Positions 1-12,659 of a stretch of DNA of 64,000 nt are shown in pieces (position 1 is the first letter of the stretch; each line of letters begins with the position of its first letter). Source of the stretch: Oreocharis arfaki (Eukaryota; Chordata; Aves; Passeriformes; Paramythiidae). The stretch is taken from assembly GCA_013398015.1 (NCBI GenBank), contig VZRR01011363.1, forward strand, positions 1-64,000, written 5' to 3'. The notes beneath the pieces were generated by a model that ran no database searches, was not told the DNA's origin, and was given only the letters and a program-made list of their open reading frames with translations. A program made the position numbers and the translations under genes.

Positions 1-140
1 CCACTCCCTCAGAGCTTCTCCATGAGCTCCTGTACCCTAACCATGCCTATGTACCGCCCTGCTCCCTAGCCACTCCCTCAGCGCTTCTCCATTAGCTCCC
101 ATACCCTAACCCTGCCTATGTACCGCCCCTGTGCCCTCAG
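1..140 (+). repeat. 69-bp tandem duplication in the LTR U3
   Basis: Unit 1 (1-69) and unit 2 (70-140) both start CCACTCCCTCAG and share CTTCTCCAT, AGCTCC, TACCCTAACC and TGCCTATGTACCGCCC. They differ at a handful of positions. Direct repeats of this size are common in LTR U3 regions, where they act as enhancer units. The left unit may continue beyond the window. Confidence 0.85.
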
Positions 141-324
141 TTCATTGGTCCCTGATCCTTTCCACTGCCCTGCATGTAAACCCAGACACCCCTTGTTCGA
201 GGTCTTTCATCCCTGATCCATTTGTGGTGTGGCTGCAATAAACCTCCCCAGGATTATCATATGAGGACGCTTCCTGACTCTTTGCCATCGATCCATCGCT
301 TAAGCTAGCCACTAGCTAACAACA
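1..324 (+). mobile_element. Partial endogenous retrovirus LTR (3' portion)
   Basis: The window opens inside what looks like a retroviral long terminal repeat in + orientation. Seen directly: two 69-bp direct repeats at the left edge (U3-like), a polyadenylation signal AATAAA at 237-242, about 80 bp of U5-like sequence after it, and a possible end at ...AACAACA (321-324), matching the usual terminal CA of LTRs. The sequence after 324 is not a recognisable tRNA primer-binding site, so this is more likely a solo LTR or a 3' LTR than a 5' LTR with a provirus to its right. The 5' end lies outside the window. No internal retroviral coding sequence is visible. The family cannot be named from memory. 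Boundaries are approximate. Confidence 0.55.
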
Positions 325-3300
325 GGTTGGGAGAGGGGCTTAGGAAGTGCTCAACCTAAATTCATGCATGGCGTTAATAGCAAAGTGGTTTGGAACAAGC
401 TACACAAATTGTTTGGATTGAGAGATTCAAGTAGTCTTAATCACAAATGAGACTGGATGTCCCAGAAAGTGCTTTTCAGCCCTGTGTTTCCAATTTAACT
501 TTTCTGGACTCAAATGCCAGGATTTCTGTCTATGCAATTCATTCCTGCAGTTTCTACTTGTATTACAAATGGTTGTGAAGCTGATGGTCTAATAATTGTT
601 GGGATCTTGGAGAAAATAATCCTTCTCTCTAGTTAGAGCATGAGCAGAAGGGTTTTTTTGTTGTTGCCATTAGGTTGGGAGTTTTGTTTGTTTTATTTCC
701 CCAAAGCTTCTGCAGGAGACACCAGCAAGCATTTTGGTTCTGTGTCTCAGAGCCAGTGGCCATGCCAGCAGTGGTTTGTGGTTGTGAGTCGAGATTACAA
801 CAGCAAACAAACAGGACTTCAGACCTCCAGAAGCTCAGTTTGAGTTCATGGCCTTTTTAACAGCTAATAGCACAATAAAGACTTAATAGTTTACAACCGT
901 AAGTGGAATTGCATTGTGATGGCAATTAAAACCTTTGCCAGAGAAAATGGACATTTCTGAAGCTCTGCTAAGTGGTTTTTCCAGCCGTGCTTTTCTCATT
1001 GACACTTCTGGTCTCAGTGTAACCCTGAATCTCTGCCACTTTGTCCTCAAATTTCGAAAATTATCACATCATGTTTCCTGGTTAGTAAGATTTCACTACA
1101 GTCTAATATTACTGTGTGTTTTCCCACAAGTAATGAAGAAAAAAAATCCAAACTGCAAAACTCCCCGAACACTTGTCAAGTGTTTTTTATTCTATAACCC
1201 ACTTTACACAGCTCTGCTAAAACAACTGGTTTTTTTTATAATTGCCTTTTGCATATCACTCTACCATTAAACTTGCCCATTGTGTTATCAAAAAGAAAAA
1301 AAAAAAAAGCAAAAAAGTAGAAGATAATTTATGGTCTCCTCTTCAAAGTGATGGGGAAGCCAACTCTTGTAATGCATCTTGTTATATTTTAAAATATGGG
1401 AAGCTATTTAAACCCCAGAATACAAGGGAAATCTGTCTATTATATGCATAAATGCAGGAAATACGCCTTTTACTTTTTCAGATTTGATGGGCCACTCAAA
1501 TTGCAAGAGTGACAATAAAAAATTTTCTTGCCAAGGAGTCTGAGCCAAGAAATTTTTGGAAACCCAAAATTTTCCAGGGTTACTTTTGTTTTGTCTCTGA
1601 GATTCAGCAAAAAGTATTTGTTTGTTTGTGATTTTTTTAATGCAAGAGACATCCACTGCAGTTTAATTGAATTTTTAAAGCATTATCCTTATATGCACTT
1701 TCTGAGAGCCAGGGCTGCATGAGTATATTTCTAGGCAAATTATTTCAAGGTAGTTTTTTTACCAGCCTCACTCATACAGTCATACTATTTTTAAAATCAT
1801 TTTTTCTTCAATACAGGTTATTCCTGCAGTCCTGGGTTTTCTTAGATGTCTTGGTTGGTAGAATTAGAGTTCCCAGATTCTGCACATTTTTACAAGAAGT
1901 GATAATCATGCTTGATGTTGACCTTCCTCTCTGGCCTTAAGTGCAGATTAGAGCATTTCATATATAGAACAAAATAAAATCTCTAGAAAAACACTGAAGG
2001 CTCAATGTTGCTTTCCAAAGGGTCCTTTAGTTTTTTTCTGGAAAAATGTCTTGGTATTAATTATTTGATTGCTTATGCTTTTGTTTTCTGTAACATTTTT
2101 GTTACAACTTTTATCATCTCTTTTTAAAAACCCAGTGTCTGAATTTTCACCACCAAAATCTTTGTGCCATTTAAAATGATGCCCTTCAAACCCAAGGGAA
2201 GTCACAGGAGGAATTTTTGCACTTGGTTTAAGCTAACAAAAGAAGATCATTAAAATTTGATCACCTTCTTTTTAAATAAAGCACTGCTGGAAAAGGAAAA
2301 GCAATTGCTCCTGGCAAACCAGATTTCTTTTTATTTTTGATATCAGATGGTAATAACTAGGCACTAGGTTATCTACTAAAGGACCTGAGAAAGATGGGCT
2401 TTATTACCTCCTCTTTGGAGAAGCAAATGAGGTCTCGGCATGTCCACAGAATTAAACTACTTCTGTGTTGGAAGGGATGGGAGTGGTTCAGAAAGTTCAT
2501 TTTCTGGAAAAAAAAAACCATGACAGGAGGTTCAGGATGAGGCAGAGGAAGGACCCAGCCCAATAATTTACCTTTAAGACCTAAGGACTGATAGAGAAAC
2601 TATCTTCCCCCATTCACATACCTTAACTACTTCAGTCATAGCAATGTCTTGCACAATTTAAAGTGAAAATTGATTTTCTTTGTGTCTGGGGGCAAGTATG
2701 TGCATTTTGGTGACCTGTGTGAACTGCAAGTTCACAATGGGTACACTTCTGGGAAATTGTTCTCACGCTGCTGAGCAAGTTCAGAAGTTGGCATTGCTCC
2801 TAAATGATGACCAACTTTTTATCAAAAGTCACAGGCAGGAAAGCAAACTGCAAACAGATTCATATAGTAAGAGAAGGTGTTATGCATGAAATCTTGCTAT
2901 GGACAAGAGAGGGAACATGCCATATATCTATATCTGATCCATATGTTTACAAAGCCATGAATTCATATTTAGCTTATTTAAAATATTAATAGTGTAAACA
3001 GAATGAAAAATATTCTAATAGCAGTGATATCAACAGCTCATATTGAAATAAGATATCACAGTGTGACAACCTAATGAGTAGAGATATTCAGGAAAAATTT
3101 GGTTTGCATATCATCTTCCCCTAGATAGTACTTTAATCTTCCCTGAGACTGTAGGATGTTTTGAAATAAGATGTCCTCCTATTGATACTATTCTACTTCT
3201 ATAAATCACTTGCAAGGCAGTCACACAAACCACTCATGGACCTTTTTTCCTGGTGTTTTTTTTCTCAAAAGATGGAATGTTCCAAAGAAGTCAAAGCAAT

Positions 3301-6300
3301 ATCTACTAAAAAAGTGAGGAAATCCTATAGTTGTTTTCAGATTGATGTTTTGCCTACAAGAAAAATAGCAACATGTAAACACATTTATTACCCCTCTTTT
3401 TTAATCTTCTTTTTGTTCTTTCATTGGGTGGAAAACCAAAGAGGTAAGGTATTAAAATGTGACCTCTCCATGTTTCTCTGAAGGCATCATATGAAGGAGT
3501 CTAGATAATGATAAGATAAAATAATGTGGGATGAAATGTGATTATTAAATCAAAAGGAACTTGAGTTACCTAGTCGAGAATTACCTAATAGAAAGGAATG
3601 AAAACTGTATGACATACCATAAATGAACAAAACTGCTGAGGGCATCTTTGCAATTAAGATGCTTGTACCTGACAAGTTAGCTGTGTATTGGAAATTGTGA
3701 AGGATTATTGTTTTTTTTTTTTGGGGGGGGGGAGAGGTTTCCCCCTCCCCTCAGTCTTTTTCTTTGGACATAAGAGAACTCTAATAGGTTTTTTTTTTTT
3801 TTTGGATGAATAGCTTATCTCTTCTATTTTTAATACACTTCCTACAGCAAAGATAGCTGTCCTGTTCTGATGGGAAAAAGTTTGATGTCATAATTCCTCA
3901 AATATAAAGCATGATTTCTATTTGGTGACTGAAGGTCTATATCGAGGCACAGACCAGCTGATATGAACAAGGAAATTTCTGCATGGCCTAAACAGAAGTA
4001 GTATTCATATCCACCATATAAGGCCCTATAAAGTTTAAAGTTTACCATTGTTCTTCTAGTGTGCAGGTGTTGTTTTCTTCTAGCAGTATTTCTTCTCCTC
4101 ACAATGAGAGATACAAGCAGTGATATTCCTCTATATCTTTATGTTCCTAAGTATCATTGTTGATTATATAATGTATATATAATTAATTATATAATGTATG
4201 CATGTATTATATCAAAATTATTGTTCTTCATACTGATTTGTAGAGTTTGGAGTCGTGCTCATTACCACCCTTTTACTTACCTTCTTGTTCTAGGCTTCAG
4301 AGTTAGATATTTATTTACAGGCAACTAATGAAGTTAAACTCACCTTGACCATGTACAGGTTATTATCATTGTCACTGACTTGTAACTTTATAGTAACTGA
4401 GTTCATAATCACACTGCTTCACTTCCTTAGGCTATAGAGCTGAAACATGTTTTGTGTTTATGCTTAAGGCCTTTATTTGATCACATCTTAGAGTGTTGTC
4501 GCTAGGAGACTGCAATGATTTCATACTCAATTTCTACAGTTTCCTGAGGTCTCATGCACATGGTCCCAAGTCTGCACCTGGTCTACCACTCGGAGTTCCC
4601 ACCTGGGAGCCAAGAATTGTCTTTCACTGATGCCTTTGGGTCACATGTGAGATTGAATTCCCTCGTTGCTCTGTTTTCCTGCTTTTAATCTCTAAGACTT
4701 ACTTTAACTCTGCCTCTTTTCATCACTGGTCCCTAGGGGCTGATTTAAAGTGGTATGAAAAGAGCAGCTGAGGGAGGTTTGCCTGAAGCCACAAGTATTT
4801 GTGGCCATACTTGTCAGAGAAATGGCCATATGGTTGCAGAAGAATTTGTGGTAGAAGGTAGGGAAACAAATGATGATACTGCACAGATACTGAATAAGGC
4901 CATCAAAATCTACCCACTGTACATAGTATGCAATTTCAAGACCCTAACACAGACTCAGATGTTTCCTTTACAGGTCTAGCAATGCTAAATGGGTGTGATA
5001 CCCTCTGATTCATACCGCTGATGGCCATTTCCTGCCTGAAGCACACAGTGGATAGCTTCTTCAGGCTTAATCTGTATCATGAAGCCTAGATGAATTTCCA
5101 GTTGCCTGGAGATGATAATAAAATGATTTCTGGAATGTTTTGGTTTTTTTTTTTTTGCCTGTAATGAAAATAAGAGTGCGCAGTAGAAAAATTATTATTT
5201 AGTTTAGAGTGGTAGAGTTTCGAGTCCATTTAAACTTTTCTTATGAGGAAGGTTCAGCTCAGGTTTCTCAAACCATGGATATGATCAGATCAATTATAAG
5301 TCTATTTAATATGGTTTTCCTTTATGTCAGTCAAATTTTACGTGCTTTGTGTGAGAGCTCGTCAGCTGTATTATGTGGGAAGAAGATCTATGGGTCCTTA
5401 TTGCAATCACAACTGTTCTGGAAAATCTGGAGTAGACTGGTAACTGCACATGTTCCCCAAAGGGCATTACTGAAGGATTCCAAAAAACTGTTTTTCTTCT
5501 CAATATTTGCAGGACACTGCCAGGAGGGAAAAGACAGACCACAGACCTAGCAGTGTGGTAATTTAACTTGCTCTCAACATTGGTACTTCATATTTAATTA
5601 TTCACAGAATCAAATTTTGGATGAAGGAGAGCTGTTGCAAAATTTCTTCAACCAAGATGTAGGCTTTGGAGAAATGTTTGGGCTGTGGTACCTCTCTTCT
5701 GTCTTTCTGCTCCCTGAGGTAGTAGCTTCAGTATATTCACTGAAATATATTGCAATTCGTGCCAGTTAAGGATGTGAAAGCTTAAGGATTTGCACTTTTC
5801 AATCTTAGATTTTAGGTTACTTAGAGCATCAAGCCATAGCTAGTATAAAAGGGGAAAGAAAATTCCTGAAAACTGTGGGGAAGCTCTTGACTTGGAAGAA
5901 GAAATCTAGGTTTTGACTATTTCTGGGAAATCCTAGGGGCAAATAAGTTGCAATATGTTGCAACAGATAATTATTGAAGCTAGGAAGTCAACCTTTTTAA
6001 AACTATATATATATATATATATTTCATATAAGTACAGATAAGTATATATACATACATAGGTATCAGTACATATATTGTAAAAACAAGCTTCTTTTGACTA
6101 TTTTTACTTACTGGCTTAAGCTGTATTAATTATACTTACAGAATTGTCATTGCTAATTTGGTGCAATTCCTATTCTGTTAAGAATGCTGCATACCCAGTA
6201 TTGGCTAGTTTACAGCCAAGTTCTGATGTTTTCTCTTTAACAGGTTAATGTAGATGTTGGGGTCAAAACACAGCCTTTCCAATATTTTTATTTTGTATGG

Positions 6301-9300
6301 ACATGATATGGATATGTTTTACTCATATAAAATCTCATAGATTTATGGAGCTTATAGACTATTACAGCTATGGTTTCTGTAAGAGGAAAGATGACTCCTT
6401 CTGGTTTTTTCTGTTCAGATGTCTCTTCCATCAAATATAGATATAAATATGTGCAGAATGTGATACAATTAAATGAGTTATAAGAACTTTTCTCTTTTGT
6501 CTCGGAGGTAACCCCAAAGTTTTATTGTAAATGGAAATAAAATAAGAGTCCGAAGTCAAAAAAACCCCAAACAAACCAAAACCATCATATACTTGATATT
6601 AGTATGTCTCAGTCTTTTGATTTTATGTAAGAATACTCAGCAATATATTTTTAAGTTGAAAGGTATGACCTTACATAAAAACCAGGATCTGCATAAGAAG
6701 GAAGATAATATTTTAGTTTTCTGTAGAAAATTTATTGATAATACTGCCCATACAGCTTTGCATACAGGTATTTGATATATATTGAATATTAAAAGTTAGT
6801 ACTCTGGCTTCTGCTGTGAGAATTTTACAGTGCATGCACAGAACCTAATGTGCAACATGAAAACTGCATTATGCCATTTTATGTTTCAGCAGGTAAGTCC
6901 CAGTCTTGTTTATTCTCCAGCACAAACCACAGGCTGGCTGTAGAAGGTCAGGCTGGGAAGTTGCTCATGTTTGACACTGCAGCATTTGGGAGTGATGAAT
7001 ATTTAATTAGGCAAGTGTGGACCATGGGGGAGTTTGAGGCAGCTGTAACTCCTAGTTGACTGTCTGCAGTATCATCTTAGAGTGTTGTGTGAAAATGAAT
7101 CCTTGGGGTAAGCTTCAAGGGCACTGAGTAGGTAAAAAAAAAGGCATTCTGAGAGCAGCTAGCTCAGGGTAGGTAGGGATAATAGAGATAAATGTTTTAA
7201 GTATTTCTGTTACACTCGTCAAAAATTCTAGTTGGCTAAGCCAACACGTTTTATTAGTTTACATAAATGTATTAGAAAATTAAGTTTGAACCTATAGAGT
7301 CTGGGACTATAACAGCAATGAAAGTAATTTATTTTATGCAGGTATTAGCTATCAGAATAGAGCACATGTATAATTTGTTGATATTATGCAAACAGTGTGA
7401 GGTAGCAGTCATTTCTCTGTAGTCCTATTTTAAACACAGCAACAGACCTGTTTGAAGATATTATTCTTAGCAAGCTTTCAGGAGAAATTAAAAACTATAG
7501 ACAAAAGCAGGAAGACTGTATTGCTTTTCAGTAGCATAGGCCAGGATAAAAAGTTCTTAATTTTGTGTTCCACATTTAAAAACATTGCATGCAGTTTGAA
7601 TAAGTAATAGTTTGGCTAATATGAAGGTTTTCATTCTGATATGAAGAGTATAAATAGAATTAAAGTAGGTAAATAAGTATGTCTTCATAACCAGGGACAT
7701 TGGCAGTCACTTCACTCTTTGTCCTGGGCTCTGTGGAAGTTAGTGTTCCCACAAGACAGAACGTGATCATTTCCACATCCCACGTAGACATCCATTTTAA
7801 TATGGAATGCATAGAGCAAGAAATAGTGTCATGTTCCTTGTTGTCACTCTAACATTCAGGTCAGATGACAAAGAACAATAACCATTTTAATCTAAGTAAA
7901 TTTAGCTATCATGTTACTGCTAATCAGTTAGGAAGGGAACATATGCCTGCATCTCTGCTTCCCCAGCTCATATTCTATCATATAACCATCTCTGGTCTGT
8001 GTTAATATCCAAGACTAAATTTGGGCAAATGACGTGCAAGAGAATTTTTGTTGCTATTCACTGGCTGTGGCTAAAAGTGGTAGCTGATATTTTCATAGAC
8101 ATCATGAATAATTTGGAATTACTTCTGCGGTTTCCAGTGACTTCTGTGATGAATGTCTCTCATCTTGCTGCATCCACTTGAATAATGATGGCGAACTTTG
8201 GACACCTCAGTGCACAATACTGTCAAGTCAAGAAGCATAAGTCCACAGAAGAGCTATTAAAATAAATACTGTAGGGACTGTGATTTAGGAGGACCCGTAC
8301 TTTTATGACAGGCAAGGAACAACTGAAGAGATCTGATGATGGTCATCTACTTGTGGCAGCTGTTTATTATGCTCTATCGTAAACATCTTGCTGTTACCTT
8401 GTGCTCACCCATCTGTTTGTTTCTGCCCATCTGTTATTGCTTGCCATGTGCTTAGGTTGTAAATATCACTGTGTTTGAAATAAAAAGGTTAAAAATCCTT
8501 TGATTTAAAAAAAGGAATTCACTTGTGGAATTAAGTATTTGCATTAAGAAAAAAAAAGCTCTTGCAAGCCTCTGGAGTCAACATTGAGGAAACTGTGTAC
8601 AGGTTTTCTGTGCTCCTGGATAACTTCCTGTGGTTACCCTTTCTGATGAGGTTGAAGCATTTAATTGAGTTGATTTTTGTTGTAAGATTTCAGTTTGCTT
8701 TTACTCAATAGCAGGGGCTAGTTCAGGAGGAAATACTGTTTTTTTAAGTCAGAAGATTGTGTGCAAATGAAAGAGGTATACAAGGCAAATTACCTACAAG
8801 AAGCCAAACAACTTGTGCTCTGTCTATGTCACTTCAGCTTCTGCTGTTTTTTTTTCTTTAATTCTCAGACTAGCAAATTTATCTTTGGCATGCACTGTCA
8901 TCCTTAGTCTATGGGTTTCTTCTCATCAAATATTTGTGATGGCTTTTTTTTCTCTCCCTAAACCATTATATGTGCTTTTGGCATTTGAGTCTTTGCCATT
9001 GTTACTTAATATGACAACAGCCAAATTTAATTTCTTCTTTAATGTTTTAAGAGATGTTTTTTCTATATTTTGTTATTAAATAAAACCTGTATTTAGTAGC
9101 TTTTTCTCTCTCAAAACAAAACTATAATGCTAGCTAATTCAACATTATTCACCATTTTATGCCAGGCTATTGCAGTGTCCAGTTCTGAGACATGCAATGC
9201 TTTTGGGGTTTAGATTTTTTTTTTTTTCTGAAGGAAGAGTCAACCACATTGTCCTAGCAATATAAGCAATCCAAAAATCATTGGTTTTCTCTAGTTTTTT

Positions 9301-11049
9301 TAAAAAATTCTTTTTATGTTGCTGTTAATGTAGTTCTCTTTTGGTTCGTTTTGTTTTATAGTGAAATACTATTCCTACACAGGAATAAGTAAATAAATAC
9401 TGATACATACCTTCCAATAATGACCAGCTCTGAACTACAATATTGGTGTAATTTTTTTCTTCTGTAGTGTTAGACTAAAGCTGTATCAGTGTGTACCCTC
9501 CTCTAAGGATGGTTAGGTTGCACTTCAGTTGCCAACAGGCAGGCCTGGGGCATAGACCTGTGATGCTGAGACCCTAATTGAAGTTATAAAAATGCATGTG
9601 GAATTTAATCTATGGACTGAATAGAATTTAATTGCATACATTTTTGGTTTTGCATTGCTTTCTTGCCATGGTGACAAAGATTTTAAAGATTTTTTTTTGT
9701 AGCTTTGTGTAGAAACCCTCAAAGGAAGAAAATATCTTGTTATTATCAATTAATTTGTTCTGACTGCGCTATAGTATGCTTTGTACATTCAGGAAAATGT
9801 TTCCATTTTGCTTTTAAACTTGACTGCAGTTGTTGACAGTCTTTTACAAAAACTGCCTATGTTTCCTCCCTAGTCATTTCATTCTTGCCAAGTACAAGTT
9901 CAAAACAAAGTAATTTTGTGTTTTATATTATTCTAGGAGCTCATGAGCTGGACTTGGTGAAATGATTTGAAAATCCAGTTTACAAAGAGTTTTTACTTTT
10001 TCCTTCCATTTGCTTTTCCTAATGTCTGAAAAAAGCCTTTTGTTTTGCATGCATTTTTTTTTTATTCCTCCTACATTTTACTTAAATACTGGTTTTTCTA
10101 GGTACCTGGTTCCAAAGTCATAATTTCTACAAACTGATCCAGACTCTTCTGACAATAAGAGGATCTTTTTTCAATGGGTTTTAGTTCAGCTCTTTGGATT
10201 ATGAATTATTAGGAATGGACCTAACTTGTAGATATAAAAAGTATTTATATACCTCAGTACAAAGAGACTTGCTCTGACCGAGTACCTTAGTGTGTGTCCC
10301 ATCAATTAAAAAAAATTTAAAAAGTGTATTACCAATATATAAAAGTTGATATTGCCCAACTGTCCTTCGTATTATTTCACTATATTTTTCAGAAGTGCTG
10401 AGGTGGTTTTATTACAGTTTTCTATTCTAACTTTCCTGCCCCCTTTTCTCTGATTTGCTCTCTTGATTTGGGGAAGAAAAAAACTTTAGTCTTAGTCTTT
10501 TCTGCTCACCAGAGAAATATTGGGAGATAGATTTAGATCCAGTACTATCAAAATACTGCACTGATTGTTAAAAATATCTTGGTGAAACTAGTTAAAAATT
10601 TTCACGAACTCCTCCTTAGGTAGCAATTACTGTTATTGTTGTGTTGAAATGTAAAGGCTTAGGAAACAGTGTCACAACTGATACAGCTTGCTTTGTGGGG
10701 GTTTCTTGAGTGGAAGGAACAGCAAAGCATGGTATTGGTGATACGTGCTTATGGCTTCAGAAAACCAGTATTTCAGTTCTTTAAGCTTCAGTTATTTTCA
10801 GTTCCTTATTTTGGAAGTAACACTGCTAGTGAAAATTCTATAAAGCAATTGGAGATGTCAAAAAGGTCAAGGACTCCAGCTCAGAACCATTTGCATTGCC
10901 CTCTTCAGTCCTCTTCTAAAGAGATACAGACTTATGGTTTCAGTATCTCTTTGTCTCTACCAGCTATTTAAGGAGTTTTCCTTTCAGAGACCAGAGGAGT
11001 TCAGAAATTTGTATGACACACTGGCATCTCTGATACCTCAGAATTTGAT
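325..11049. other. AT-rich non-coding sequence, no gene recognised
   Basis: About 10.7 kb without a supportable gene. Open frames here reach 111-113 codons (for example 935-1270 and 5209-5550), which is within chance expectation for this base composition, and none resembles a known protein. Contents are simple sequence: poly-T runs near 3709, 3789, 5147, 9217 and 10058, a G10 run at 3723-3732, an A-rich run near 1290-1310, and a TA microsatellite near 6004. If the KCNIP4 assignment downstream is right, this is either the 5' flank of the short isoform or an intron of longer KCNIP4 isoforms. Confidence 0.6.
6004..6075. repeat. TA-rich microsatellite
   Basis: An uninterrupted (TA)n tract at about 6004-6022 is followed by degenerate ATATATACATACATA sequence. 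It is a simple repeat with no further signal. Confidence 0.85.
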
Positions 11050-11160
11050 GGGGTTTGTTGGGGAGGGTGTTGGGTTGGGGGTTTTTGTTTGTTGTTTGTT
11101 TGTTTGTTTGTTTGCTTTATGGGAGGTTATTTGGGGGGTTTGGGGGTCTTTTTTGGGAGG
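11050..11160 (+). repeat. G/T-only low-complexity tract with G-quadruplex motifs and (GTTT)n
   Basis: The + strand is almost purely G and T here. Runs of three or more G occur at 11050-11053, 11060-11063, 11065-11067, 11072-11074 and 11077-11081 with loops of 1-6 bases, a canonical G-quadruplex pattern. A (GTTT)n stretch follows to about 11114, then further G runs at 11121-11123, 11133-11138, 11142-11146 and 11155-11157. The tract ends about 70 bp before the degenerate exon copy at 11230. Whether it folds, or matters, is inference. Confidence 0.8.
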
Positions 11161-11229
11161 TTATCTTTGGTCAAACTGTACTATGTCTTTTCAGAAAAAA
11201 CTGTGCCAAGAAATTAGTTCCTGCTTAAG

Positions 11230-11298
11230 ATGAGTGGCTGTAGAAAGTAGTGCAAACATGAAATACTGGAATTTGCCCATATCCTTCTCAGATTAATC
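11230..11298 (+). pseudogene. Degenerate duplicate of the KCNIP4-type alternative first exon
   Basis: This stretch aligns without gaps to codons 1-23 of the exon at 12660, with 14 mismatches in 69 bases (about 80% identity). The shared CTAAG/TTAAG before the ATG extends the similarity a few bases upstream. It reads ATG then Ser-Gly-Cys-Arg-Lys and then TAG at codon 7 (11248-11250). If the stop is ignored, the frame continues with recognisable similarity (EILEFAH.LLRLI) to a TAA at 11311. After codon 23 the similarity fades and the GGTAATG donor of the other copy has no clear counterpart. Ten mismatches are transitions and four are transversions. Both CpGs of the intact copy are gone (CG to TA and CG to CA). 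Of 11 differing codons, six are synonymous. The simplest reading is a tandem duplication of an alternative first exon, 1430 bp apart ATG to ATG, followed by decay of this copy. A transcribed non-coding exon is not excluded. Confidence 0.75.
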
Positions 11299-11939
11299 CC
11301 TGTGTTGGAGTAACCTGGGGGCTTGTGTGAGCTATTTCATTTTGGTTCTTTCCATTATCTGTGTAGCCTCACTGGAAGCGTAACACAGCATGCTTGTGCT
11401 TCAGATAGCAGACACAGAAACCGTGTCATCTAACTGCAACTTTGATAATGCTTTGATGTATTGTGTCTATAATGTATTTATCTCTGCTCCCTGCATAATA
11501 TAGACAATAGCTTGAAGATGTGCATTTGTGTTTATTGTAATTTTTAAAGGCATTCACCAAAATGTTTTATGGTCAGTGCTGTCATTAAAATTAGATCAGT
11601 TGATGATTTTCTTCTGTTAAGCTTTTCCTTAATGGGTTGTCTTTTTTTTTTCTTTTCTTTTTAACTGTATTAGGCATTACATATTGCATCACTCTCTAAT
11701 GCAATAGAGCTGTTCTCTAGGAGGGAAGTACTCCAAGGGAAATGAAAACATATTCTTTGGGTTCTGTGGTCATGGATGAAGACTACAACAGATCATTTTT
11801 ATTAATAAGGAACACTTCTCAGCAAGTTGGAAAACAATGAATTTGTAAGGGAACAGTAAGGAGTACAGGTAGCTTCCTAAGGAGACTTCTTGGAGAGATC
11901 CTAACCCCACAAAGTTAGGATCCTAACTGTTGCTAGAGC
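11299..11939 (+). other. Unique sequence between the dead exon copy and the CpG island
   Basis: This is about 640 bp of ordinary AT-rich sequence with a pyrimidine-rich T run at about 11642-11665. No repeat family, gene or RNA is recognised. It separates the two exon copies together with the CpG island, so the duplicated unit, if larger than the exon, has lost similarity here or never included this part. Confidence 0.5.
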
Positions 11940-12659
11940 CTGTTTCCCAGCCGCCACAGGTCAGGGAGCTGGAAGGCAGGGGCAGGTCCCCTCCCAGAGG
12001 TACCAGCTGGGTATCTGCTTCTTTCTTCCTGCTGTACAGGTGTGCAGTGCCCCGGCGTTCCATGACCTTCAAGCAGGCTGCGGGGCCCGAGGCCGGCATG
12101 CAGAGTGCAGGTGGAGTGGAGCCCCGCCAGCTCACACCTCGATTACATCCCCGCAGGTCGGGCGGGGGCAGGACCGTCCCTCGGCCCCGCCGTGCGCGGC
12201 CGGCCCGGGCGGGGCTCTGCTCCCGGCCGTGTTCCCCCCGCCCAGGGCCACGGAAATGGAGCAGTGCCGTGCCCGGGCCGGCGCCCACCTGCCCGCCCGC
12301 TGCTCGCGGGAGGAGCGCGGCGCGGCGCGGCGCGGCGCCCGGGGGCGGTGCTGTGCTGCCTGCGNNNNNNNNNNNNNNNNNNNNNNNNNNNNNNNNNNNN
12401 NNNNNNNNNNNNTGCCCTGCCCAGCCGAGCCGTGCCGCACCGCGCTGTGCCGTGGCAGCACCCGCGCCCCCCACCGCCGGCCTCCACGGGCGTTCCTTGC
12501 GCAGCCACCCGAGGTAGATCGGCGGGAGGTTGATCGGCCGTGAGGAGGCGGCGAGGCGGTGTGAGGCTCTGAACTGCCCCAGAAGTTTGCTGGCAGAAAC
12601 TGTTCCCTTTATTGGCAAAGTCTTCAGGCTCTCCTCAGAGGAATACCCCATTTCCTAAG
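11940..12659 (+). promoter_or_regulatory. KCNIP4: CpG island: promoter and 5' UTR of the KCNIP4-type first exon
   Basis: From about 11940 to 12600 the sequence is strongly GC- and CpG-rich, the only such island in the window. GC boxes (GGGCGGGG type) are seen at 12160-12169 and 12207-12214. A (GCGGC)n stretch lies at about 12314-12339, and an inverted CCAAT (ATTGG) at 12611-12615. No TATA box is obvious, as expected for a CpG-island promoter. The island abuts a coding first exon whose ATG is at 12660, so it most likely supplies the transcription start and 5' UTR, but the start site itself cannot be placed. An in-frame TGA at 12570-12572 separates any upstream reading from the ATG. Long open frames on both strands here (up to 242 codons including the Ns) are artefacts of low stop-codon density in GC-rich DNA. 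Confidence 0.7.
12365..12412. other. Assembly gap (48 Ns) in the CpG island
   Basis: Forty-eight consecutive Ns lie inside the most GC-rich part of the island, next to the (GCGGC)n stretch. True length and content are unknown. GC-rich promoters are typical places for short-read assembly gaps. Confidence 0.99.

Noticed and set aside
325..345. A retroviral primer-binding site after the LTR
   Set aside because: The sequence does not match the 3' end complement of the tRNAs commonly used as primers, and no retroviral leader or gag follows.
11923..12651. A 242-codon minus-strand frame and several + frames across the CpG island
   Set aside because: They run through the N gap, consist of low-complexity Ala/Pro/Arg/Gly translation of CpG-rich DNA, and overlap one another on both strands. 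Stop codons are simply rare there.
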